Origin: Pseudomonadota bacterium
GTDB taxonomy: Bacteria > Pseudomonadota > Alphaproteobacteria > Sphingomonadales > Sphingomonadaceae
Assembly: GCA_029781465.1 (NCBI GenBank)
Contig: JAKOWQ010000214.1
Location: forward strand, 1-5,746
Direction: 5' to 3'
DNA: 5,746 nt
Of the stretch, positions 1-5,746 are shown one piece after another. The position numbers and the translations under genes were made by a program. The notes under the pieces are model-generated. The model saw only the letters and a list, made by a program, of their open reading frames with translations. It was not told where the DNA came from and ran no database searches. The stretch's first letter is position 1. Each line of letters starts with the position of its first letter.

Positions 1-1971
1 GTTGATGACCCGCCCGATATTGAGCACAGCGGTGAGCTTGTCGACCCGGATCCCCTGCTCGTCGCGCCGGGCCGAGGCCACCACCGCGATCCGTCCCTGC
101 CGCTCCGCCACGGTCATGCGGTGGCAGGCGAGGCCCTGCCCGGTGCCGCCCTGGCCGCCGCCCCACTGCGCCAAGGTCGCGGCGCGCTGCAGCACTGCGG
201 CGAGCTGCGGCTCCTGGCCGAGCATGGCCATCCGGTAGGACAGAGGCTCGCGCCCCGAGCGCTGGGCGAGATCGTCGATGAAGGTTTCGACCAGAAAGCA
301 GCCCAGCGCCGCGCCGTTGCCGCGCACGGGTCCGGTCGGAAGGCCGGTCTGGACGGGAACGTGTTCCACCAGCAGGTGCTCGATCGCATAGGGCGGCACC
401 GCGCCCTCGGTGAACAGCGGATCGAACCGGTTCTGCGCGCGCAGCGCATCGCGGCGCTGCGTACCGCCGATCAGCCGTGCGCCCATTTCGGTGCTGGTCC
501 CGGGCATGGCAATGCGCACCTTGAGCGCGGCTAGCGTGCCATCGGGCGCGGTCCGGGCGCCCAGAAGGGCCGCCGCGGGCGGGCGCGGCAACGCGGTCAA
601 TTGCTCCTGCCAGCGCGAATAGATGAGCTGGACCGGACGCCCGATTTCCTGCGCGATCAGGGCGGCTTTTACCGCATGGTCATTGTCGAGCCGGGCATCG
701 AAGCTCCCGCCTGCCGGAACCGGATAGAGCATGACCCGCTCCGAAGCGATCCCCAGTGCCGTGGCGACTGCCTGCCGCGCGGCCTGCGGTGCCTGGCTGG
801 CGAGCCACAGCTCAAGCCTGCCCCCGGCGAACCGCGCGGTTACGCTGGCGGTCTCAAGCGGGGCCGGCTGGGCCGGGGCGATGCGGTATTGCGATGCATG
901 CTCGTACTTGCCGACCAGCCATTCGCCGGGATCGCCGGCGCTGAACACGGCTTCCCCCTTGCTCCAGCGCAGCGCGTGGCGCAGCGCCGCCTCGATCACG
1001 GCGGTTTCGGCGCGGTTGGCGGTTTTGAAACGGGGCGCGACCAGGCCCAGCGCGCGCTCGGCGGCCCACCAGTTGGTTGCGACCGCCGCAAGCCAGCCTT
1101 TCCCCGGCACCAGCTTGACCAGTCCGTCGACCGCTTTGGCGGCGGCGCCATCCCATTGCCCGAGCGCGGCATCGCCAATCGGCGCGTTGCGGATCGCGGC
1201 GAAGACCATGTCGGGCAGGCGCACATCGGCGGCAAAGGTGGCGCTGCCATCGACCTTGGCGGGCAGATCGAGCCGGGGATATGCCAGCCTGGCACCCGGC
1301 GGGAATTCGGACGGACGCTCTGCGGGGGGAAGCGCGCGCAGCACCGGCGGGTCGGGCGGAGAGAGCGCCGCCGCATCCTCGACCAGCGCGGCGAAGCTCG
1401 CGCGCTGCTTGTCATGCAATACAAAGCCGCCCTGCGCCTCGCATTCTTCCCAGGCGACGCCCCAGCGCGCCGCCGCCGCCTGGCACAGCATCGCCCTGGC
1501 GCTCGCCGCCGCCGCCCGCGCCGGAGCCTCATGCGCGATCAGCGATGTGCCCGCCGCGGTGACCATGAAGCTCTCGCTTTCGGCAAAGCGCCGCGCCAGC
1601 GTGGCATCCGGGGCATCGGCCAGAGCTGGCAGCAGCGGCATCCACAGCCGCGACCAGTGCGCGGCAAGCGGCGCATTGGCATAGGCCCCGCTGACCGGCG
1701 CGGGCTCGATCGCGACCTGCCGCCAATCCGCCCCAAGCTCATAGGCGACAATCTGGGCCAGCAGGGTCGATATGCCCTGGCCCATCTCGCAATCGGGCAC
1801 GGCCACGCTGACCACCCCGTCCGTGCCGATCTTGAGCCAGGCATCGAAGGCATATTCGCCCGGACCGGGCGCCAACGGCGGCGCGAAGCGGCGCGGGGTC
1901 AGCGACCAGGCCAGGATCAGCCCACCCGCGGCGCCCGCGCCCAGCAAAACCGCGCGCCGGCTGAGCGGCAT
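1..1971 (-). CDS. IorB-like molybdopterin-binding hydroxylase subunit (partial, 3' end beyond left edge)
   Basis: This is the large molybdenum-cofactor subunit of an isoquinoline 1-oxidoreductase / aldehyde-dehydrogenase-type enzyme of the xanthine dehydrogenase family; the substrate cannot be told from sequence. The open frame has 657 codons with no stop before the window edge. Family members are usually about 720-760 aa, so roughly the last 70-100 residues are missing. Residues 4-22 (SRRAVLLG followed by a Gly/Ala/Leu stretch) look like a twin-arginine signal, suggesting export after cofactor insertion. Residues 60-66 (DCEMGQG) match the conserved MGQG segment. Residues 229-310 form the a/b hammerhead domain (LDLPAKVDGSATFAADVRLPDMVFAAIR). 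Residues 547-570 contain GPVRG and FLVETFIDDLAQ. The frame ends in NIGRVIN, the usual GRVVNP segment. The glycine-rich GGGFGR-type loop is altered to GGSFDAR at 421-427. The ATG overlaps the mrp stop (TGATG), implying translational coupling. No [2Fe-2S] partner gene is visible. The family call is firm; the activity is unknown. Confidence 0.9.
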   Translation of the reverse strand, partial: MPLSRRAVLLGAGAAGGLILAWSLTPRRFAPPLAPGPGEYAFDAWLKIGTDGVVSVAVPDCEMGQGISTLLAQIVAYELGADWRQVAIEPAPVSGAYANAPLAAHWSRLWMPLLPALADAPDATLARRFAESESFMVTAAGTSLIAHEAPARAAAASARAMLCQAAAARWGVAWEECEAQGGFVLHDKQRASFAALVEDAAALSPPDPPVLRALPPAERPSEFPPGARLAYPRLDLPAKVDGSATFAADVRLPDMVFAAIRNAPIGDAALGQWDGAAAKAVDGLVKLVPGKGWLAAVATNWWAAERALGLVAPRFKTANRAETAVIEAALRHALRWSKGEAVFSAGDPGEWLVGKYEHASQYRIAPAQPAPLETASVTARFAGGRLELWLASQAPQAARQAVATALGIASERVMLYPVPAGGSFDARLDNDHAVKAALIAQEIGRPVQLIYSRWQEQLTALPRPPAAALLGARTAPDGTLAALKVRIAMPGTSTEMGARLIGGTQRRDALRAQNRFDPLFTEGAVPPYAIEHLLVEHVPVQTGLPTGPVRGNGAALGCFLVETFIDDLAQRSGREPLSYRMAMLGQEPQLAAVLQRAATLAQWGGGQGGTGQGLACHRMTVAERQGRIAVVASARRDEQGIRVDKLTAVLNIGRVIN

Positions 1972-2939
1972 CAGGCGTTGTCCAGCCAGGTGGCGATGCG
2001 CCGGGCAATCGCGGCAAAGGCTTCGGACTGGGCCCCATCGCCCGCAGCGGGCGGCGTTCCCGCGTCGCTTGCCTTGCGGATTTCGAGATCGAGCGGAATG
2101 CGGCCAAGGAAGGCTTGCCCCAGATCGGCCGCAGCGGCCTCTGCGCCGCCCTGTCCGAAAGGATCGGATACTTCGCCGCAGTGCGGACAGGCATAGCCGG
2201 CCATGTTCTCGACCAGTCCGATCACCGGAACCTCGCCCACCTCGAACAGCTGGATCGCGCGGCGCGCGTCGATCAACGCGAGATCCTGCGGGGTGGAGAC
2301 GATCACCGCTCCGGCCGGCTTGTAGCGTTGCAACATGGTCAGCTGGACATCGCCGGTGCCCGGCGGCAGATCGACGATCAGCACCTCGGCCGCGCCCCAA
2401 TCGGCATCGATCAGCTGGCCCAGCGCATTGCTGGCCATCGGCCCGCGCCAGGCGATCGCCTTGTCGGGCGCAATCAGGTGCCCCATCGACAGCACCGGGA
2501 CCCCCCACTTGCTCGGCACCGGGATCAGCTTGTCGCCCTGGGCGGCGGGCCGTGCGCCCTCATTGCCCAGCAGCCGTGGCTGCGAAGGACCATAGATATC
2601 GGCATCGACCAGCCCGACCTTGCGCCCCATCCGGGCCAGCGCCACCGCCAGATTGGCCGAGACGGTGGACTTGCCGACCCCGCCCTTGCCCGAGCCCACC
2701 GCAACGATCCGCCGCCGCACCTTGTCGGCGGTAAGCGCAACGCGAACCTCGCTGACCCCCGGCTGGCCGATCAGCGTGGCCTTGACCGCCTGCTCAAGCC
2801 GTTCGCGCTCGACCGCGTCAAAACCGGACACGTCGAGCACCGCAATCGCCACCCCGGCATCGCTCAGCCGCAGCGATTGCAGGCGCGCCAGCGCCTGGGG
2901 GGGAAGACTGTCACGCAGGGTCTGTTCGGGGTCGGTCAT
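1971..2939 (-). CDS. mrp: Mrp/ApbC-type P-loop ATPase, iron-sulfur cluster carrier
   Basis: This 322-residue protein belongs to the Mrp/NBP35 group of cytoplasmic ATPases that bind and transfer Fe-S clusters to client apoproteins. Residues 82-92 carry the deviant Walker A motif (GSGKGGVGKST). Residues 112-121 (DADIYGPSQP) are the switch I / Walker A' region, and 186-197 (VLIVDLPPGTGD) the Walker B region. CPHC at 251-254 is the cysteine pair expected to ligate a bridging [4Fe-4S] cluster in the dimer. The N-terminal 75 residues resemble a shortened, diverged MIP18/DUF59 domain. The ATG at 2937-2939 is preceded by GGAG at a 5-base spacing, and no better upstream start exists. Its TGA overlaps the ATG of the IorB-like gene by one base, so the two are very likely co-transcribed. 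It is divergent from hflK. The function is well supported by family; the clients are not known. Confidence 0.96.
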   Translation of the reverse strand: MTDPEQTLRDSLPPQALARLQSLRLSDAGVAIAVLDVSGFDAVERERLEQAVKATLIGQPGVSEVRVALTADKVRRRIVAVGSGKGGVGKSTVSANLAVALARMGRKVGLVDADIYGPSQPRLLGNEGARPAAQGDKLIPVPSKWGVPVLSMGHLIAPDKAIAWRGPMASNALGQLIDADWGAAEVLIVDLPPGTGDVQLTMLQRYKPAGAVIVSTPQDLALIDARRAIQLFEVGEVPVIGLVENMAGYACPHCGEVSDPFGQGGAEAAAADLGQAFLGRIPLDLEIRKASDAGTPPAAGDGAQSEAFAAIARRIATWLDNA

Positions 2940-2944
2940 CGTTG

Positions 2945-2948
2945 CTCC
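2945..2948 (-). promoter_or_regulatory. Ribosome binding site of mrp
   Basis: GGAG on the minus strand lies five bases before the mrp ATG. It supports the chosen start over an out-of-frame ATG slightly upstream. Confidence 0.6.
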
Positions 2949-3055
2949 GCAATCATCGCATTGCCCCTAGCAAGGAAAAAGCTCCCCGAAACACTGTTTT
3001 TGTGGGCAAGGCGCACCTATAGTGCAAGCTATGAGAGGATTTCGCACACCATCCC

Positions 3056-3063
3056 GGGAAGGG
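3056..3063 (+). promoter_or_regulatory. Ribosome binding site of hflK
   Basis: GGGAAGGG lies eight bases before ATG 3072. It decides the start in a frame that otherwise stays open back across the antisense of mrp. Confidence 0.55.
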
Positions 3064-3071
3064 CGCGGGCA

Positions 3072-4124
3072 ATGAGCAAAGGCAAGGGCCCTTGGGACGG
3101 CAAGGAGGGCGAAGAAGAAGCAGCGCCGGGGAGCGCGCCCGCTGCCCAGCCTTCCGAGACGCGCAGCCCCTGGCAAGCCGAAGGGGACGCTCCGGCCCAG
3201 CGCCGTTCGGCGCATATCGACGACATCTTCCGCTCGCGCAGCGCCGCGCGCGCCGCGCTTGGCTCCGCGCCGCTGCGCCGCGGCCTGATCGGCTGGATCG
3301 TGGCGGCGGTGCTGGCAGGCGCGATGCTTGCCACGTCGTTCCACGTGCTGGGCGATGGCGAAGAAGGCGTGGTAGCCCGGCTCGGTCGCTACCATCGCAC
3401 CACGGGGCCGGGGCTGACAGTTACCCTGCCCTGGCCGTTCGAGCAGGTCCAGGTTTTCCAGGTGAGTCAGATCCGGCCCCTGGCAATGCCCGAAAAACCC
3501 GGCGAGACCCTGATGCTGACCCGCGACGGCGAATTGATCGACCTGGCGTTTCAGGTGCGTTGGCGGATCACCGACCTTTCGGCCTTCGCCTTTGGAATCA
3601 AGGATCCGGAGCTGGCAATCCGCGATCTCGCCGAAGCCGAAATGCGCGCCGGAGCGGCGGAAGCCCGGTTTGACCCGCTGTGGGATGGTTCGCGCCGGGG
3701 GGAAGTTGCCGATCGTGTTCGTCAGCGGATGCAGGCCGTGCTCGACGCCTGGCATGCCGGGGTCAGGATCGAGGGTGTGGAGATCACCAAGGCCGATCCG
3801 CCGGGCAAGCTGGCCGATGCCTTCCTCAAGATCGCCAATGCCCGCGACAGCGCCCGCAAGGCCCGCGAGGGGGCCGAGAAATGGGCCGCAAACACCCTGG
3901 CAAACGCCCAGGTCGAAGCCGCCGAGTTCGACGCCGCCTATGCCCAGTATCGCGCCGCGCCGCAGGCCACGCGCACGCGGATGTACTACCAGACCATGGA
4001 GCAGCTCACCGCCAATGCCGGTCAGGTGGTGGTGAGCGGCGCCCAGGCCAGCATCAACGTGGCCGGGCCGGTGGTTCAGCCGGACCTTCCCCAGCCAGCG
4101 GCCTCGCCAGCGGGAGGGCAATAG
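3072..4124 (+). CDS. hflK: HflK, SPFH-family regulator subunit of the FtsH protease complex
   Basis: This 350-residue inner-membrane protein is the larger partner of HflC; together they form the HflKC assembly that surrounds FtsH and limits its access to membrane substrates. Residues 1-70 are a hydrophilic cytoplasmic tail containing the HIDDIFR segment (48-54), comparable to the DLDDIFRK segment of E. coli HflK. Residues 72-92 form a single transmembrane helix. The SPFH/Band 7 domain follows from about 95 (GEEGVVARLGRY, PGLTVTLPWPFEQV) to about 244. The coiled-coil region covers 245-293. RAAPQATRTRMYYQTMEQL (294-312) matches the E. coli KAAPEITRERLYIETME segment. The protein is much shorter than E. 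coli HflK (419 aa): it lacks the long C-terminal tail and about 22 residues of coiled coil. The frame is open far upstream, but ATG 3072 is chosen because GGGAAGGG (3056-3063) precedes it by 8 bases and the protein then starts with the family-typical N-terminus. Confidence 0.95.
   Translation: MSKGKGPWDGKEGEEEAAPGSAPAAQPSETRSPWQAEGDAPAQRRSAHIDDIFRSRSAARAALGSAPLRRGLIGWIVAAVLAGAMLATSFHVLGDGEEGVVARLGRYHRTTGPGLTVTLPWPFEQVQVFQVSQIRPLAMPEKPGETLMLTRDGELIDLAFQVRWRITDLSAFAFGIKDPELAIRDLAEAEMRAGAAEARFDPLWDGSRRGEVADRVRQRMQAVLDAWHAGVRIEGVEITKADPPGKLADAFLKIANARDSARKAREGAEKWAANTLANAQVEAAEFDAAYAQYRAAPQATRTRMYYQTMEQLTANAGQVVVSGAQASINVAGPVVQPDLPQPAASPAGGQ
4112..4118 (+). promoter_or_regulatory. Ribosome binding site of hflC inside the hflK 3' end
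   Basis: GGGAGGG lies within the last codons of hflK, seven bases before the hflC ATG. Strong complementarity to the 16S 3' end supports the start at 4126 and independent initiation on the shared transcript. Confidence 0.7.
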
Positions 4125-4125
4125 G

Positions 4126-4953
4126 ATGAACCTTGCCGCGCGACTGCGCCTGGCCCTGTTGCCGCTTGCCGCGATCGCGGTCGTGCTGGGGGTGTCTTCG
4201 GTTTCGCAGGTCGATGAAACCCATCAGGCGGTGGTGTTGAAGGGCGATCAGGCGGTCGGCGTCGTCAACCGCTTTTCACCCGGCCGCAAACCCGGAAGCG
4301 GGGCCGGGCTGGTGTTCCACTGGCCGGTGATCGAACGCGTGGTGATGCTCGATCGCACGCTGGTCGGCTTCGAAGCGAACGACAAGGCGGTCGAAACGGC
4401 CGACGGCGCGAAACTGCATCTCGATTTCGCCGGGCGCTACCGGATCATCGATCCGGTCCGGCTGATAGGCCGGATCGGCAACCAGGATCGGATCGCTCCG
4501 GAACTCGAAGCCTTGCTGGCCCCGCTGATCCAGGCCGAATTCGGCCGTCTGGCGGCGGCCGAGGTTCCGCTCCCCGGGGGAAGCGGGGCATGGAAGCGGA
4601 TTGCCGCTGCGCTCGATGGCAAAGCCCGCGCCTATGGGGTGCAGGTGGTCGATCTACGGGTCCGCCGCACCGTGCTGGGGGCCGGAACCCTGTCCGCGAC
4701 CTATGACCGGATGCAGCAGGCGCGCGAACAGCTTGCCGGGGAGATCGGTGACGCCGGCGTGCGCGAAGCGGCACAGATCCGCTCGGAAACCGAAGTCGAA
4801 GCCGCGCGGATCATCGGCGAAAGCGCCGGGCGCGATCCCGAGTTCTACGATTTCTACCGCCGCATGGCGACATTCGAGAAGATTTCCGCCGACAAGAACC
4901 AGAAGGGCAAGACAACGGTGATTCTGTCGCCCGGCAGCGCCGCTCAGCGCTAG
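4126..4953 (+). CDS. hflC: HflC, SPFH-family partner of HflK
   Basis: This 275-residue protein is the second subunit of the HflKC complex that modulates FtsH at the inner membrane. Residues 7-27 are an N-terminal membrane anchor. The SPFH domain runs from about 28 to 185 (VDETHQAVVLKGD, GLVFHWPVIERVVMLDRTL, GVQVVDLRVRR). YDRMQQAREQ (193-202) begins the coiled-coil helix, which lasts only 40 residues before DPEFYDFYRRMATFE (237-251), the match to E. coli DPDFYAFIRSLRAYE. The end, TTVILSPGS, fits the family's MVMSPDS segment. E. coli HflC has 334 residues; this one lacks the internal SPFH insertion and about 22 residues of coiled coil. The gene starts one base after the hflK TAG, so the pair forms a tight operon with presumably matched subunit output. 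Assignment is firm from sequence and from pairing with hflK. Confidence 0.94.
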   Translation: MNLAARLRLALLPLAAIAVVLGVSSVSQVDETHQAVVLKGDQAVGVVNRFSPGRKPGSGAGLVFHWPVIERVVMLDRTLVGFEANDKAVETADGAKLHLDFAGRYRIIDPVRLIGRIGNQDRIAPELEALLAPLIQAEFGRLAAAEVPLPGGSGAWKRIAAALDGKARAYGVQVVDLRVRRTVLGAGTLSATYDRMQQAREQLAGEIGDAGVREAAQIRSETEVEAARIIGESAGRDPEFYDFYRRMATFEKISADKNQKGKTTVILSPGSAAQR

Positions 4954-5069
4954 ACAGGCGGCGGGTGAACCGTTCAAACCCCGTTAATGCCCGGCGGAGT
5001 GAATCGGGACAGGGGAAAATCTGGCGCATGGCGCCACGACGCAAGGTACAACAAGAGGAACTTTATCCC
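4954..5069 (+). promoter_or_regulatory. hflC-htrA intergenic region with a TGAAC-C-GTTCA inverted repeat
   Basis: This 116-bp gap follows the hflC stop. It contains a perfect 5-bp inverted repeat with a one-base centre, TGAACCGTTCA at 4966-4976, followed by CGTT at 4982-4985, which could be an operator or part of a stress promoter. I cannot match it confidently to a named sigma factor or regulator. No hairpin followed by a T-run is present, so there is no evidence of a terminator after hflC, and readthrough into the protease gene is possible. A second small hairpin, GGCGC-ATG-GCGCC (5023-5035), encloses an alternative start for the downstream gene. Confidence 0.3.
5054..5060 (+). promoter_or_regulatory. 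Ribosome binding site supporting the GTG start of htrA
   Basis: AGAGGAA lies nine bases before GTG 5070. A competing AGGGGA at 5011-5016 precedes the in-frame ATG 5028 by eleven bases. The first gives a conventional signal peptide and is preferred. Confidence 0.5.
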
Positions 5070-5746
5070 GTGCGATATGCCTATGGAGTAACTTCGGCCC
5101 TGCTGCTTGGTGGTGCCGCACTGTCACTTGTTACCGGCCTTCCCGCCGGTGCCCAGGTCGCCCAGAACGACCAGCAACAGATCGAGGCGATAACCCCGCG
5201 CCAGGGTGCGCCGGCCAGCTTCGCCGACCTGACCCAGCAATTGCAGCCCGCCGTGGTCAACATCTCGGTGCGCCAGAAAATCACGGTCAAGACCGCAAGC
5301 CCCCTTGCCGGCACACCCTTTGGACAGATGTTCCAGATGCCCGGAGGCAGCCAGACCCGCCAGGCCGAGGCGCTTGGCTCGGGCTTCGTGATCTCGCCTG
5401 ATGGCTATATCGTCACCAACTTTCACGTGATCAGCCTCGACCGGGAAAACCAGGCCGACGCGGTTTCGGTCAAACTGGCGGATGGGCGCCAATACGATGC
5501 CACGATCGTTGGCAGCGATCCCGAATCGGATATCGCGGTGCTCAAGATCCAGGCCGATCGGCCCCTGCCCTATGTCCGCTTCGGCCAGTCCAGCAAGTCC
5601 CGCGCGGGTGACTGGGTGATCGCGATCGGCAATCCCTTTGGCCTCGGCGGATCGGTTACTTCGGGAATCATCTCCTCGGTCAACCGCAACACCGGGACCG
5701 GCGCCTACGATCACTACATCCAGACCGACGCCTCGATCAACTCGGG
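5070..5746 (+). CDS. htrA: HtrA/Do-family periplasmic serine protease (partial, 3' end beyond right edge)
   Basis: This is a trypsin-like S1C protease (DegP/DegQ type) that degrades or refolds damaged proteins in the periplasm. The visible 225 codons begin with a signal peptide (hydrophobic 8-23, likely cleavage after AGA near 28). The start of the protease domain is at about 52 (FADLTQQLQPAVVNISV). The LA-loop region (about 70-100) is short, more DegQ-like than DegP-like. ALGSGFVISPDGYIVTNFHVI (101-121) holds the catalytic His119, and ESDIAVLKI (152-160) the catalytic Asp154. IAIGNPFGLGGSVTSGIIS (184-202) and YIQTDASINSG (216-226) lead directly to the GNSGGP-type serine motif, which lies beyond the edge, as do any PDZ domains. 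The His motif reads TNFHVI rather than the common TNNHVV. The GTG start is preferred, but an in-frame ATG at 5028 would add 14 residues. It may share a transcript with hflKC or have its own promoter in the gap. Confidence 0.92.
   Translation, partial: MRYAYGVTSALLLGGAALSLVTGLPAGAQVAQNDQQQIEAITPRQGAPASFADLTQQLQPAVVNISVRQKITVKTASPLAGTPFGQMFQMPGGSQTRQAEALGSGFVISPDGYIVTNFHVISLDRENQADAVSVKLADGRQYDATIVGSDPESDIAVLKIQADRPLPYVRFGQSSKSRAGDWVIAIGNPFGLGGSVTSGIISSVNRNTGTGAYDHYIQTDASINS

Larger units (their letters stand above)
2940..3071. promoter_or_regulatory. Divergent mrp / hflK intergenic region with promoter candidates
   Basis: This 132-bp stretch separates two divergent operons, so it must hold promoters for both. 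It is less GC-rich in its middle (about 2970-3035) than the flanking genes. The best -10 candidate toward hflK is TATAGT at 3018-3023, one mismatch from TATAAT. With a 17-base spacer the -35 would be TGTTTT at 2995-3000, which is weak. The same CTATAG core is palindromic and reads TATAGG on the minus strand, so it could also serve mrp; the two promoters may overlap. No terminator-like hairpin was seen. Assignment is by inspection only. Confidence 0.4.

Noticed and set aside
1450..1530. GCC/GCG-rich run that looks like a simple repeat
   Set aside because: It is explained by an alanine- and arginine-rich helix of the IorB-like protein (about residues 150-170) in high-GC codons, not by a structured repeat.
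601..2196. Plus-strand open frame of 531 codons opposite the IorB-like gene
   Set aside because: Its translation is Arg/Gly/Ala-rich with no recognisable domain, while the minus strand encodes a clear family protein over the same bases. Long antisense frames are expected in DNA this GC-rich.
2115..3071. Upstream extension of the hflK frame, giving a 669-residue protein
   Set aside because: The extra region is antisense to mrp and low in recognisable protein features. A good ribosome binding site and a family-typical N-terminus mark the real start at 3072.
2967..4121. Minus-strand open frame of 384 codons opposite hflK
   Set aside because: It is a shadow of hflK with His/Gly/Arg-rich composition and no family resemblance.
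5124..5714. Minus-strand open frame of 196 codons opposite htrA
   Set aside because: It mirrors the protease coding sequence; the plus strand contains the catalytic His and Asp motifs in frame.

Overview
The window is GC-rich, densely coding DNA from an alphaproteobacterium. The best guess is the Sphingomonadales (Erythrobacteraceae or Sphingomonadaceae). This rests on codon bias, on the protein sequences, and on a Mrp / HflK-HflC / Do-protease neighbourhood that I recall from that group but could not check by search.

Layout. Two genes read leftward. The first is a Mrp/ApbC-type P-loop ATPase that carries iron-sulfur clusters (1971-2939). It shares one base (TGATG) with the next gene, a large molybdopterin-binding hydroxylase subunit of the isoquinoline 1-oxidoreductase beta (IorB) family, which starts at 1971 and runs off the left edge after 657 codons. 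A 132-bp divergent intergenic region (2940-3071) follows. Three genes then read rightward: hflK (3072-4124), hflC (4126-4953, one base after hflK), and, after a 116-bp gap, a secreted HtrA/Do-family serine protease that begins with GTG at 5070 and leaves the window just before its catalytic serine.

How the genes fit together. HflK and HflC are SPFH-family membrane proteins that form a complex regulating the FtsH protease at the inner membrane. The HtrA protease handles misfolded proteins in the periplasm. The right half is therefore an envelope protein quality-control cluster. The left half pairs an Fe-S cluster carrier with a Tat-exported molybdoenzyme subunit whose family normally works with a [2Fe-2S] subunit. 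No such partner gene is visible here.

The most interesting observation is that HflK and HflC both appear shortened by the same amount, 22 residues, in the helical region after the SPFH domain, compared with the E. coli proteins as I remember them. If the two subunits alternate in a cage, matched shortening would keep their helices in register while giving a smaller cage. A second point is that the IorB-like protein has lost the usual glycine-rich GGGFGR-type motif (here GGSFDAR). I see no CRISPR array, tRNA, rRNA, insertion sequence or convincing undescribed system.
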